From positions 1,550,001-1,614,000 of the forward strand of contig CAVWCQ010000008.1 in the NCBI GenBank assembly GCA_963753545.1: DNA of 64,000 nt. The letters run 5' to 3'. Both the position numbers and the translations under genes were made by a program. Within the stretch, counting starts at the first letter, position 1. Every line of letters starts with the position of its first letter. This DNA is from CAVWCQ01 sp963753545 (GTDB lineage Bacteria; Chloroflexota; Anaerolineae; Aggregatilineales; Aggregatilineaceae). This document shows, piece after piece, positions 46,053-55,076 of this stretch. Below the pieces are notes generated by a model. The model worked only from the letters and a program-made list of their open reading frames with translations, made no database searches and was not told where the DNA came from.

Positions 46053-47720
46053 GTGATCGAGTCTGCGCCTTATCCGCGTGAAACCCTATTGATACGCCTG
46101 CAAAGGCATCCCCGGCTGCTCGCCTGGCTGATCGGCGGCGGGACGGTCCTCTTTTTCCTGGCACTGTCCGTTGTGCTTTCGCTGCGTTATGCGCCGTCCG
46201 TGATTGGGCAGGGGCGTGACAGCGGCATTTTTGCCTATACGGGCAAAATGATTCGCGAAGGCGGCCTGCCGTATCGCGATTTATGGGACAACAAGCCGCC
46301 CGGCGTCTACTATTTGGACGCGCTGGCTTTTCTGCTGTTTGGCACGACCCGCTGGGCGATCTGGTTCGTGGATACCGGCAGTGTGTTTGCCGCTTCGCTG
46401 ATTTTGTTCTGGCTGGTGCGCCGCTTCGACCGCCGCTGGCTGGTCGCCGGGTTGGGGTCAACGCTGCTCATTTTGTTGTCGCGCAGCCCGCTGCTGATCT
46501 GGGATACGAATTTCACCGAAACGTATGCGCTGCCCTGGCAGATCGCGTGTTTCGCATTGGGGTTTCAATTCTTGCGCGTTCCCCGGTTCTCCACCGGATT
46601 TCTGTTGGGCCTGTCGGCTTGCATGGCCTTCATGTATAAGCAGACTACCGTTGCCGTCGCCCTGACCTATATTCCTGCCATTCTGCTGGCCCACCATCCG
46701 GTGGTGCGCCCCCTGCGCCGCTTCGCGTTGGGCGTGGGATCGATGATCGCGGGCGGGCTGAGCGGGCTGGCTGTCGTCGCGCTGTATCTGTATAGCAACG
46801 GCATTCTGGGCGAAGCCGCCGATGCAACATTCCTCTCGGCGGGATCCTTTCATAAGTGGGTCAGCGGGCACAGCGTGTCCTTTTTTGATACGCTCGAAAT
46901 GACGGCCTCAGGCAGTGTCGCCCCGGCTGTGATTGGCCCGGTGGTTCCCTTCCTGATCGCGGCTGTGCTGGTGATCATGCGGCGCATAGGGGTGAAACGA
47001 TACAGCAGCCAGCGCGCGGCGGCAGTCGCGACGCTGTCAGTTTGGGCGGGCCTGACCTTTTTGCTGGACCTGGGGCTGGCGAATATCACTTACCGGGCCT
47101 ACGAGCACTATTATACGACGATGATCCCGGCGCTGATCCTGCTGGTGATCACCGGACTGGCGATGGTGCCGGGGCGAGAACGCTGGCCGGATTGGGCCTC
47201 GTATCTGGTCCTGGGCGGCGCGTCGGCTTATCTGCTGGCTGTGATGGGTACAGGAACCGTTGGCATGGGCATTATCCGCCTGCACGGAGCCGATTGGGAC
47301 GTGACGCGCCCCGTGCTGAACAAGGTGGTGGCGAATTATGTGATCACCCACACCAGACCGGGCGATACGGTGCTGGTCTGGGGGGCGACGACGGCGATCA
47401 ATTTCCAGTCGGATCGCAACAGCCCAAGCCAGTACACCTACGGTTATGCGTTCATCGTGCCGGAAAAACGCAGTGAGAAGCATATCAAGGAACTGCTCCG
47501 CGACCTGGAAAAGAATAAACCAGCACTCATTGTGGACAGCGCGGTGACGGATGGCAAGCGCATCCCACCGCTGGACGCTCTACGGCGCGACGCCTGGGAA
47601 TTGAAGGGCGGGCGGCGTGACGTGGCAGACCTGTCGGCGGTCTACCAGTTCTTTGAGGATCACTGCTCGCACGAAATCCAGCACTTCAGCCAGACGATTA
47701 TCTATGAGTGCAGCTACTGA
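46053..47720 (+). CDS. GT39-family membrane glycosyltransferase
   Basis: A 555-residue multi-pass membrane protein of the PMT/ArnT-like (GT-C) class, using a polyprenyl-phosphate sugar donor. The first periplasmic loop contains GRDSGIFAYTGKMIREGGLP and YRDLWDNKPPGVYYLDAL, the pattern of the catalytic acidic loop. About 11-12 hydrophobic spans follow, and the soluble C-terminal part begins near residue 415 (GADWDVTRPVLNKVV). GTG start at 46053 with GAGGAG about 12 bases upstream. The frame is intact. The acceptor is unknown; it is distinct from the TIGR03663-type gene at 905. Confidence 0.85.
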   Translation: MIESAPYPRETLLIRLQRHPRLLAWLIGGGTVLFFLALSVVLSLRYAPSVIGQGRDSGIFAYTGKMIREGGLPYRDLWDNKPPGVYYLDALAFLLFGTTRWAIWFVDTGSVFAASLILFWLVRRFDRRWLVAGLGSTLLILLSRSPLLIWDTNFTETYALPWQIACFALGFQFLRVPRFSTGFLLGLSACMAFMYKQTTVAVALTYIPAILLAHHPVVRPLRRFALGVGSMIAGGLSGLAVVALYLYSNGILGEAADATFLSAGSFHKWVSGHSVSFFDTLEMTASGSVAPAVIGPVVPFLIAAVLVIMRRIGVKRYSSQRAAAVATLSVWAGLTFLLDLGLANITYRAYEHYYTTMIPALILLVITGLAMVPGRERWPDWASYLVLGGASAYLLAVMGTGTVGMGIIRLHGADWDVTRPVLNKVVANYVITHTRPGDTVLVWGATTAINFQSDRNSPSQYTYGYAFIVPEKRSEKHIKELLRDLEKNKPALIVDSAVTDGKRIPPLDALRRDAWELKGGRRDVADLSAVYQFFEDHCSHEIQHFSQTIIYECSY

Positions 47721-47761
47721 CCCGCAAAGAGCGCGGAGATAGTCCGGTACAAAAGAGAGAA

Positions 47762-47794
47762 AAAACGGCCTGAGTGGAAAGCTCAGGCCGTTAT
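47762..47794. terminator. Bidirectional terminator between GT39 and the HhH gene
   Basis: AACGGCCTGAG and CTCAGGCCGTT form an 11-bp perfect stem with a 7-base loop. AAAAA precedes and TTATGTT follows, so it can work in both directions for two convergent genes. Confidence 0.75.
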
Positions 47795-47799
47795 GTTCA

Positions 47800-48807
47800 T
47801 TAGCGGCGTCCGCCGCGCAGACGATTTTGCAGGGTCTTGAGACCCGTCAGATCACCCTTCACGATCAGATTGGCCTGCTCGGACCATGTGCCAGGATCGA
47901 CCAGGCGCAGTCCGGCGTTATCGAGGGCGAAGCGCAGCGTATCGGGCGCGGCATGGGACAGATCGTCATAGGTGCGGATGCCAACGCCGTACAGCGCCGC
48001 TGCCGAACGCGGGCCGACGCCTTCGATCTGGAGCAGGTCGTCATAACGCTGTCCGGCCTTGATCCGCTTGCGCAGTTCTTCGAGTTCGGTCAGATCACCA
48101 TCCTGGGCAAACTGGGCCTGAGCGGGCCATGTGTTGGCGTGACCGACCATCCGCACGCCATGCCCCTTCACTTTTTCTTCCAATTCGGCGGGTGACGCGG
48201 CGGCAACCTGGGCGAAGGACGTGATCCCCAGGTCATAGAGCGCCCCGGCGATCTTCGGGCCGATGCCTTCGATGATTGTCAGGTCATCGATACGCGGCTC
48301 CCCGACGACAGGAGCTGGTTCGCCGCCCATTACTTCGGCTGGTGCGGTCGGTTCGGGTTCCTCCACGACCGCCTGGACGGGTTCCGGCGCTGCGGCTGAG
48401 ACGGCAGGTTCGGGGGCAGCCGGTTCAGTCGCGACAGGTTCGGGCACGTCAACCGCACGCGGTGCAGGGGGTTCCATGCGTCCGGCTCCGGCTGGCACGG
48501 CATCGCCCAGGGCAATATCGTGGGCCGTTTCCGGGGCAGGGGGGACAGCGGCGCTGGAGCCATGCCCGGTATAGTGAGGCGTTTTCAGGTCGTCAAAACG
48601 CTCCCAAGGACGGACCATGATCAGCCACGCGGCGATGCCAACAGCGGCAATCGCTAATCCGACGAGCAGCAAACTGGTTGTGATATCCGAGTTGGCAATG
48701 GTTCCCAGGCTGGTGAGCAGCATCGCGATGATGGCGAGGGCAATCCCCGCGCCGATGACATACGCCAGATATTGTTCGGTACGAGACAAGCGTTCGCGTG
48801 CGGGCAC
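47800..48807 (-). CDS. Membrane protein with two helix-hairpin-helix domains
   Basis: A 335-residue protein. Two membrane spans lie at the N-terminus (~12-33 and ~43-66), followed by a Pro/Ala/Glu linker of ~100 residues. Two tandem helix-hairpin-helix units end the protein: DDLTIIEGIGPKIAGALYDLG and YDDLLQIEGVGPRSAAALYGVG, each with the GIGP/GVGP hairpin turn. HhH units of this kind usually bind DNA non-specifically, so a membrane-tethered DNA-binding role is possible. An alternative is a scaffold role with degenerate HhH. I do not recognise a named family. Confidence 0.75.
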   Translation of the reverse strand: MPARERLSRTEQYLAYVIGAGIALAIIAMLLTSLGTIANSDITTSLLLVGLAIAAVGIAAWLIMVRPWERFDDLKTPHYTGHGSSAAVPPAPETAHDIALGDAVPAGAGRMEPPAPRAVDVPEPVATEPAAPEPAVSAAAPEPVQAVVEEPEPTAPAEVMGGEPAPVVGEPRIDDLTIIEGIGPKIAGALYDLGITSFAQVAAASPAELEEKVKGHGVRMVGHANTWPAQAQFAQDGDLTELEELRKRIKAGQRYDDLLQIEGVGPRSAAALYGVGIRTYDDLSHAAPDTLRFALDNAGLRLVDPGTWSEQANLIVKGDLTGLKTLQNRLRGGRR

Positions 48808-48943
48808 AGGTCACTTTCCTTCCTGGTGATTAGGTCCAACAGAATCTGCATTTATTATAGAGCCTTTCTGAGCGAAGAAAAGCTTGCATTCTTTTCCAGA
48901 ATTCGTTAGGGTCTGAGGACAGCTGGAAATAAAGGAGCTGGCG

Positions 48944-50102
48944 ATGGACTCTTTAACACCCGACGATCTAAGGACTCTATTGGAGACACAAGGAGAGTGG
49001 TGTGTATCGATCTATATGCCCACCGTTCGAGCGGGATCGGAGATACTACAAAACCCTATCCGATTCAAAAATCTGCTGCGCAATGCGGAAGAGCGCCTGA
49101 TCAAAATGGGGCTGCGGCGCTCGGATGCGGCTGACTACCTGGCTCCGGCTGCCGAGGTGCTGAGTGATACTGACTTCTGGCGGCACCAGAGCGACGGATT
49201 AGCTCTGTTCCTGGGGCCAGATCAACTGCGCACCTTCCGGCTGCCCATGCCATTTGATGAACTCGTCGTGGTCACACAGCGCTTCCATCTCAAGCGGCTG
49301 CTGCCGCTGCTGAATGAGCGGCCCGTTTTTTATGTCCTGGCCCTCAGCCAGAATGAGTATCCGGCTGCTGGAAGGGACTGACCACACTATCCAGGAAGTT
49401 GACCTGGGAGAAATGCCGGAGAATCTGTCGGAAGCCTTACAGTATGACGATACCGAAAAAATGACCCGGTTTATGCCCGGCGGCGCGCAGGGTGGCGACT
49501 CCGGCGGCGCATTTTATGGGCGCGGCGGCGATGAAGACGAAAATGTCAGAACTCGGCTCCTGCGCTACTTTCAGATTATCGATGGCGGCATTGCAGACTT
49601 TTTGGAGGGACGGGAGAGTCCCCTGGTGCTGGCGGGCGTGGAATATCTGCTGCCGATCTACCGCGAGGCGAGCCGCTACCGCCATCTGGTGGACGACGGG
49701 CTGACCGGGAACCCGGAAGGTGTGCATGTCAAAGACCTGCACGAGCGTGCCTGGGAACTGGTCAAACCGATTTTTGATGCGCAGCGCCGCGAACAGGAAA
49801 TGCGCTATCGCGATCTGGCAGGGCGGGGCGCTGTCCAAGCCTCCAACGACCTGGAAACCGTGTTGATCGCCGCGCACCAGGGGCGGATTGCTGCGCTGTT
49901 TGTTCCGTCCGGCGTGCGGCAGTGGGGCACGTTCGACCCGTTCAGCTACGAAATGGAGATCGCGGAGGATGGGCGGGCCGATGTGCAAGACCTGCTCGAT
50001 CTCGCTGCCGTCCGAACCTATCTGAACGGGGGAAAGGTCTACACTGTGCCGCCCGATCAGATGCCGTTTAACGATCCGATTGCGGCGGTTTTCCGCTACT
50101 AA
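48944..50102 (+). CDS. baeRF-family (bacterial archaeo-eukaryotic release factor-like) protein, frame-disrupted
   Basis: About 385 residues if repaired. The N-terminal piece (CVSIYMPTVRAGSEILQNPIRFKNLLRNAEERL...FWRHQSDGLALFLGPDQLRTFRLP) matches the baeRF family of release-factor-related proteins. After a frame change near 49353 the second piece begins with RLLEGTDHTIQEVDLGEMP and carries a glycine-rich loop PGGAQGGDSGGAFYG, in the region where eRF1 has its GGQ loop, then DENVRTRLLRYFQIIDGGIADFLEG. The family is suspected to act in ribosome rescue or stress. Ribosome site AAGGAG is eight bases before ATG 48944. The exact baeRF subfamily is not certain. Confidence 0.75.
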
Positions 50103-50170
50103 CTGAAATTGAGGGCGGGCGATTAAGCCCGCTCTCACTTGGTGTGAGGCATGGAAAAAGAAAAAACAGC

Positions 50171-50236
50171 TTCACCGCGGAGAGCGCGGAGAACGCAGAG
50201 GAAAAGCAAGAGAAGAAAAGATATTTCACCGCGGAA
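50171..50236 (+). repeat. CACCGC-GAGAGCGCGGAG type interspersed repeat, copy 2
   Basis: TTCACCGCGGAGAGCGCGGA followed by GAACGCAGAGGAAAAGC and a second TTCACCGCGG. It matches the minus-strand copy at 15061-15123. The rest of the 375-base gap to 50478 holds only a weak hairpin GAGGGCGGGC/GCCCGCTCTC at 50111-50136 and no convincing gene. Confidence 0.5.
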
Positions 50237-50477
50237 CCAGCTATTGCGCCGGACGCGACACCATAATGGGATGAAAATAGGCGTTCGGCAGGGCGTCGCC
50301 GAGGGCAAATGGTTTACCTCACCCCCGATCCTGTGCATCTTCGATGCCTGGATCGCGCCCCTTGTCGTGCTAGAAGAACCGAAAAAAGATGGGCAGGGCG
50401 GCTGCGCTTGTCCCAGCCCCTACCGTTCATAAACCTTGTGAACAAAATAGCTCGCTATAAATGAGGGGGTTATTCGT

Positions 50478-51386
50478 GTGAGCAAAATATTGGTTTCGGG
50501 CCTGATCAACATTGAAACGACGGTGTTGGTCGAAGGCTTCCCCATTGAATACAGCCCGGTGCGCTACCCTTTTTTCGGCGTGAATACGGATGTATCCGGC
50601 GTGGGCTATAACGTGGCGAAGGCGCTGACCGTGCTGGGCAGTTCAGTGAGCTTCGTCTCGCTGACGGGCAAAGATCTGCTGGGTAAGATGGTGTATGCCA
50701 AACTGCGCCAGGATCAGGTTCCCAGTGGCTGTGTCATTGACGACCTGGAGCAGACGCCGCGCTCCGTGATTCTCTATGACCCAAGCGGGCGGCGGCAGAT
50801 CAACGTGGACCTGAAAGATATCCAAAATCGTGCCTATCCGCAGGTGTTGTTTGAGCAGGCGGCGGCTGGATGCACGCTGGCCGTCTTATGTAACATCAAT
50901 TACTCGCGCCCGTTCCTCTGGCAGATGCGCGATCGCGGCGTGACGATTGCGACCGATGTTCACGCGATAGGGAATCTGGATGATGGCTATGATCGCGACT
51001 TTATGGCTGGCGCCTCAATTCTGTTCATGAGCGATGAGCATTTGCCGTGCTCGCCGGAAGACTGGGTGCGCGGCCTGTGGAATCGCTACGGCACGGAGAT
51101 CGCAGTTGTCGGGCTGGGATCGAAGGGTGCGCTGCTGGCGGTGCGGCGGGATAACTTTGTGGAACGCTTCCCGGCGGTCTATACGCGCCCCGTGGTCAAT
51201 ACGATTGGGGCAGGGGACGCGCTGTTCTCCTGCTTCGTCCATTTTTATAACGCAACTCACGATCCCTATACCGCGCTGAAAAAAGCCATCGTTTTTGCGT
51301 CCTACAAAATTGGCGTAGCATCGGCGGCTGAGGGATTCTTGAGTGAAGGCGATTTAAATACACTTTGCATCCAGATCGGAGACTGA
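50478..51386 (+). CDS. PfkB-family carbohydrate kinase
   Basis: A 302-residue ribokinase-like sugar or nucleoside kinase. The first PfkB signature is seen as GVGYNVAKALTVLGSSVSFVSLTGKD (residues ~41-66), and the second as PVVNTIGAGDALFSCFVHFY near residue 240 with the catalytic Asp of GAGDA. GTG 50478 follows AGGGGG at a short distance. A 3-bp gap separates its stop from the nucleotidyltransferase gene, so they are probably co-translated. The substrate is not visible in sequence. Confidence 0.9.
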   Translation: MSKILVSGLINIETTVLVEGFPIEYSPVRYPFFGVNTDVSGVGYNVAKALTVLGSSVSFVSLTGKDLLGKMVYAKLRQDQVPSGCVIDDLEQTPRSVILYDPSGRRQINVDLKDIQNRAYPQVLFEQAAAGCTLAVLCNINYSRPFLWQMRDRGVTIATDVHAIGNLDDGYDRDFMAGASILFMSDEHLPCSPEDWVRGLWNRYGTEIAVVGLGSKGALLAVRRDNFVERFPAVYTRPVVNTIGAGDALFSCFVHFYNATHDPYTALKKAIVFASYKIGVASAAEGFLSEGDLNTLCIQIGD

Positions 51387-51389
51387 TAA

Positions 51390-52358
51390 ATGAATCCAGA
51401 ACAGTATCAGGCCTTTACCGAAGCGCTGCGCACGAACCTGGAACGCGATGAGCGCGTGATCGGGCTGCTGGCGGTGGGGTCGATGGCAGCGACGCACCAC
51501 CAGCCGGATCAGTGGTCGGATCATGACTTCGCCGTGATTGTCACGTCCGATGCGGAGTTGTTTCGCACGGATTTGCACTGGCTGCCGGAGCAGGATCAGA
51601 TTGTGCTGGCCTTCCGCGAAACCGATCACGGCCTGAAAGTGGTGTACCGGAGCGGGCATCTACTCGAATTTGCCATCTTTGATCCCGAAGAACTGAACTT
51701 CATGCGGATTAATACCTGCCGCATTTTGATCGACCGGAGCAATATGGCCCAGCGCGTGGAGGATCTGCGGGCGATCACGACGGTCCAGGGGCAGCAATCC
51801 TACCACGACGACGAACACCAGATCGGCCAGTTCCTGACGAATCTGCTGGTGGGCACCGGGCGCTATGCTCGCGGTGAACATCTCAGCGGGCATTGGCTGG
51901 TCAAGGTGGGAGCGCTGCATCACCTGGCGAAACTGATCGGACACAACCTGCCGCCGCAGCGTGACGTGCTCGATAACCTCGATCCGGTGCGGCGCTTCGA
52001 GTTTGCCTATCCAGCGATCGGCGCGGACCTGAACCTGATTTTGCTGCTGCCCGTGCCCGAAGCGGCCTGCGCCATGCTCGATCTGGTGGAGGGGCTGTTC
52101 GCGGATCTGCCCGCCTATCCCGCCGAGGCTGTCGCCGTTATTCGCCAGCAGATCAGAGTCTGTTCGCGTTTAGATGGCGCGGCTTCGCTCCGCACGCACG
52201 CAGGCAAGCAGCACCCCTATGCCCCCTCGTCGGGCGCAAAAACGGGATTGCTGGGCGAGAGCAGGGCGGATCGGATGGTGCCGGGCGCTGCATATCGTGC
52301 CAGCAGCGCGCTCAGATCGTCCATCGCGGCGCGAACGTCGGTTTCGGCGGCGGGGTGA
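51390..52358 (+). CDS. Nucleotidyltransferase domain protein, 3' end uncertain
   Basis: A 322-residue frame starting with a Pol-beta-type nucleotidyltransferase: VIGLLAVGSMAATHHQPDQWSDHDFAVIVTS, where GS and D-x-D are the expected catalytic residues. A helical second half ends plausibly near AVAVIRQQIRVC. The last ~60 residues are Arg/Ser/Ala-rich, and the final 142 bp overlap the opposite B3/B4 gene. A TAG in the +1 frame at about 52170 suggests that a one-base indel hides the real stop. The start lies three bases after the kinase stop. Resembles aminoglycoside-nucleotidyltransferase-like proteins of unknown target. Confidence 0.7.
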   Translation: MNPEQYQAFTEALRTNLERDERVIGLLAVGSMAATHHQPDQWSDHDFAVIVTSDAELFRTDLHWLPEQDQIVLAFRETDHGLKVVYRSGHLLEFAIFDPEELNFMRINTCRILIDRSNMAQRVEDLRAITTVQGQQSYHDDEHQIGQFLTNLLVGTGRYARGEHLSGHWLVKVGALHHLAKLIGHNLPPQRDVLDNLDPVRRFEFAYPAIGADLNLILLLPVPEAACAMLDLVEGLFADLPAYPAEAVAVIRQQIRVCSRLDGAASLRTHAGKQHPYAPSSGAKTGLLGESRADRMVPGAAYRASSALRSSIAARTSVSAAG

Positions 52359-52939
52359 TGGCCCTCAATGGTGACCAGTAATTCAGTAGTGGTATCACGG
52401 GCGGCGCTTTCGTCACTCTGACGCCAGCACCAGCGGCGAGCTACGACCAGCCCTTTTTCGTCGGTGAAAATGACTTCGCCGGGAGCGGGGTGATCCACTT
52501 CGCCGGAATCGAGCGTCGTAAAGCCTTCGCCCCCGCTGGCCAGCCGCACCGTGATCGGGGGGGCGATCCGGCTCAGATCGAGCATGGCAATCGGCAGGCC
52601 GTAGCGGATGCTGATCATATTGCCCAGGTCCACCAGCAGATTGAGGCTGGGGATATCGCCCTGTTTGGTCAGGCGGCGCAGCAGGGCTTCGGCGGCGCTG
52701 CGATATTGAGTCGGCTTGACGCCAAACGCGCTGAACGCCCGCCGCCATGCGTTCAGGCTGGGCAGTTCGGAGAGCGGCGTTTCCCCGATCCGCTCGATCA
52801 CAGCCTGCTGCTCGGCACGGTAGGCTTCGGCAGCGTCGGGAGGGGTGGGGCCATTATGCACGCCGTGTACCCAGATCATGCCGCCGCGAATCGTCGGAAA
52901 GCGATCCAGCACCGCCGGATCATAACGAAAGAGTGCCAT
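52217..52939 (-). CDS. Free-standing B3/B4 (PheRS beta-like) domain protein
   Basis: A 240-residue protein with the B3/B4 tRNA-editing-like domain of bacterial phenylalanyl-tRNA synthetase beta chains. Recognisable parts are LPSLNAWRRAFSAFGVKPTQYRSAAEALLRR, SLNLLVDLGNMISIRYGLPIAMLDLS, LASGGEGFTTLDSGEVDHPAPGEVIFTDEKGLVVARRWCWRQSD and TELLVTIEG. It is separate from any synthetase, so it may edit mischarged tRNA in trans or bind another substrate; this is inferred. Its 3' end overlaps the opposite nucleotidyltransferase frame, whose tail is the less credible of the two. Confidence 0.85.
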   Translation of the reverse strand: MALFRYDPAVLDRFPTIRGGMIWVHGVHNGPTPPDAAEAYRAEQQAVIERIGETPLSELPSLNAWRRAFSAFGVKPTQYRSAAEALLRRLTKQGDIPSLNLLVDLGNMISIRYGLPIAMLDLSRIAPPITVRLASGGEGFTTLDSGEVDHPAPGEVIFTDEKGLVVARRWCWRQSDESAARDTTTELLVTIEGHHPAAETDVRAAMDDLSALLARYAAPGTIRSALLSPSNPVFAPDEGA

Positions 52940-53074
52940 CGTCTTGCCTCCTCGTGGGTTCGTAAAGCGTAGATTTTACCGCGAAGTCTGCCGTTCGGGT
53001 GTTGTGTGATAGACCCAAATCGAAGCCCCTTGTTGATATAATCGCTAAATATCAAAGAGGGAGGGCGGTATCGC

Positions 53075-53974
53075 ATGTTCAGCAAAATCAGCGTTATTGT
53101 GAATCCGGCGTCGGGGCAACCGCAGCCCATCTTTCAGACGCTTGAGCAGGTCATGGGCGCGCATGATGCGACGTGGAGTACAGAGACGACGCAGCGGGAT
53201 GGCGACGGCAAACGGTTCGCCCAGGAGGCTGTTCGCGCGGGGGTTGATCTGGTCGTGGCCTACGGCGGCGACGGGACGGTCAAGGACGTGATGAACGGAT
53301 TGATCGGCAGTAAGGTTCCGCTGGCGATTGTGCCAGGGGGAACCGGAAATGCGCTGGCCCACCAACTGAACATCCCGATGGATCTGACCGAGGCGCTTGC
53401 TCTGCTGTTTGGCGGATCTACTCTTCAGTCTGTGGATGTTGGAAAAGCGGCTCAAGACAGCCAGCCGGACCGTCCCGGTTATTTTATGCTGCGGGCAGGC
53501 GTAGGGCTTGTGACGGAAATTGTCGATGAAGCCAGCCGCGAGGATAAGGACAAGTTTGGTAATCTGGCTTATGTGATCGCCAGTCTCAAATCGCTGGCGA
53601 ATGCGGACCCACTCACCTTCGATCTCACCATCGATGGCCAGGAGGTTGAGGGGCAGGGGCTGGCCTGCATGGTAGCCAATTCCGCCGCCGTGGGCAGCGG
53701 GCTCGGCGGGTTTCAGTTTGCGCCGGATGTCAGTTTTTGCGATGGTCTGCTGGATGTCTTTATCTTCGATGGCAGTTTTAAGTCGATCCTGGAGGCTGTT
53801 GGCAGCAACATTAAGCTGACCTCGTTTTCTCAACACTGGCAGTGCCGCGAGGTCAGGCTGCGGGTTCAGCCGCCTCGCCCAGTGGTGATCGACGGGGAAG
53901 AGTTTGGCACTACCCCGGTGACGATATCGGTGCTGCCTCAGGCTGTCCAGATCCTTGTTCCAGATGGGAAATAG
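53075..53974 (+). CDS. Diacylglycerol kinase family lipid kinase
   Basis: A 299-residue DAGKc-type kinase. The opening VIVNPASGQPQP, the nucleotide motif VVAYGGDGTVKDVMNGLIG (near residue 62) and PLAIVPGGTGNALAHQLNIP are the family signatures, and GEEFGTTPVTISV ends the C-terminal beta domain. Bacterial members phosphorylate diacylglycerol or similar lipids, or related sphingoid/long-chain substrates. TATAAT at 53037-53042 and GGGAGGGCGG before the ATG support the start. One base separates it from the phosphatase gene downstream. Confidence 0.92.
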   Translation: MFSKISVIVNPASGQPQPIFQTLEQVMGAHDATWSTETTQRDGDGKRFAQEAVRAGVDLVVAYGGDGTVKDVMNGLIGSKVPLAIVPGGTGNALAHQLNIPMDLTEALALLFGGSTLQSVDVGKAAQDSQPDRPGYFMLRAGVGLVTEIVDEASREDKDKFGNLAYVIASLKSLANADPLTFDLTIDGQEVEGQGLACMVANSAAVGSGLGGFQFAPDVSFCDGLLDVFIFDGSFKSILEAVGSNIKLTSFSQHWQCREVRLRVQPPRPVVIDGEEFGTTPVTISVLPQAVQILVPDGK

Positions 53975-53975
53975 A

Positions 53976-54737
53976 ATGCAATCGATTAAAAAAATACTCT
54001 GGCTTGCTCGTGAATTCGTGATCATTATCGTTCGCCGCCTGCGCGTGCAGGGCGTGAGGACCACCTTTTTATGGCTCTACGCGGTTGGTACGGCGCGCGT
54101 TACGGGCCATGTGCCGCTTCGCTACAGCCGGATCACGCCGAATCTGTATGTGGGACCGCAGTATGGGCGGCGGGGACTGGCAACCCTGCAGAAGGCGGGC
54201 GTCAACGCATCGGTCAGTATGCGGGCCGAGTTCGATGATAAGGAACACGGCCTCGCCCTGACCAAATACAGCTATCTGCCGACGATTGATAATACCGCGC
54301 CCACGTTGGAGCAGCTTCAGGAAGGCGTCGCGTTTATCCGGGGGATCATCAGCGCTGGTGGTAAGGTCTATGTTCACTGCGCGAGCGGGGTAGGGCGTGC
54401 ACCATCACTGGCTGCGGCCTATCTTATCGCGGAAGGGCTGCCTGTTGACGATGCCGTCAAACAGATCATCCAGGTTCGGCCTTTTGTCCGCATCCTGCCG
54501 GATCAGATGGAGCGGCTGCGCGAATATGAGGCGCTGATCAAGGCCGGTATGCCCACGCCTGAACCGCAGGTCGAGAAACCCAAAGCCGATGTCGAGGTCA
54601 AGGGCACGATTACAGATGCTCCCGCCCCAACCAGTAGTCCGGGCCAGACTGGCCCGGCGCAAACAGGTTCGGACCAAATCAGTTCTAGCCAGGTAGGTTC
54701 GGTCCGAACGGTAGAGGATACAAAAAAGAGCGAGTAG
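53976..54737 (+). CDS. Dual-specificity protein phosphatase-like protein
   Basis: A 253-residue protein. The phosphatase signature VHCASGVGRAPSLAAAYLIAEG (H-C-x5-R) near residue 130 gives the catalytic Cys and P-loop, and NLYVGPQYGRRGLATLQKAGV with FDD (general-acid region) precedes it. The N-terminus (KKILWLAREFVIIIVRRLRVQG) may be a membrane-associated helix. The last ~45 residues are low-complexity Gly/Gln/Ser/Thr. Start ATG 53976 overlaps nothing and follows the lipid kinase by one base, so coupling is likely. A lipid-phosphate or PTPMT-like role fits the neighbour, but this is inferred. Confidence 0.85.
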   Translation: MQSIKKILWLAREFVIIIVRRLRVQGVRTTFLWLYAVGTARVTGHVPLRYSRITPNLYVGPQYGRRGLATLQKAGVNASVSMRAEFDDKEHGLALTKYSYLPTIDNTAPTLEQLQEGVAFIRGIISAGGKVYVHCASGVGRAPSLAAAYLIAEGLPVDDAVKQIIQVRPFVRILPDQMERLREYEALIKAGMPTPEPQVEKPKADVEVKGTITDAPAPTSSPGQTGPAQTGSDQISSSQVGSVRTVEDTKKSE

Positions 54738-54746
54738 AAGAACGTT

Positions 54747-55061
54747 CTAGTCCTCAAAGCCAACCTGAAGATCGTTGCCCTCAACGCGGGTGGGGAACCA
54801 CCGGATCGGCATACGGCGGGCATGCGCGTGACTTTGCCGTTGCGAATGTCGAAGCGCGCGCCGTGCCGCGGGACATTCGATCTCGTAGCCGAACAGGTCG
54901 CCTTCGGCAACAGGGCCGTCGTCGTGCGAACAGACATCTTCAATCGCATAATACGTGCCGCCGACATTAAAGACGGCGACATAATAGCCCTCGACGTCAA
55001 AAATTTCGCGTTCGCCGGGGGCTATTTCGGACGCTTGAGCAACCGTAACAAAGCGCGTCAA
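54747..55061 (-). CDS. Rieske 2Fe-2S ferredoxin-like protein with compensating frame errors
   Basis: A 104-residue frame encodes a Rieske domain: the first ligand pair is present (DVCSHDDGPVAEG, C-x-H). The second pair is missing in this frame (ECPAARRALRHS). Shifting one frame between about 54868 and 54815 gives CPRHGARFDIRNGKVTRMPA, the expected C-x2-H motif, and the frame then returns to PIRWFPTRVEGNDLQVGF. An extra C and a missing C explain both shifts. It is probably a ferredoxin-type component supplied with clusters by, or electrons for, the SUF system. It lies 15 bp downstream of the ClpN/M50 gene. Confidence 0.82.
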   Translation of the reverse strand: MTRFVTVAQASEIAPGEREIFDVEGYYVAVFNVGGTYYAIEDVCSHDDGPVAEGDLFGYEIECPAARRALRHSQRQSHAHARRMPIRWFPTRVEGNDLQVGFED

Positions 55062-55076
55062 GGGAAAACTCCTGGT

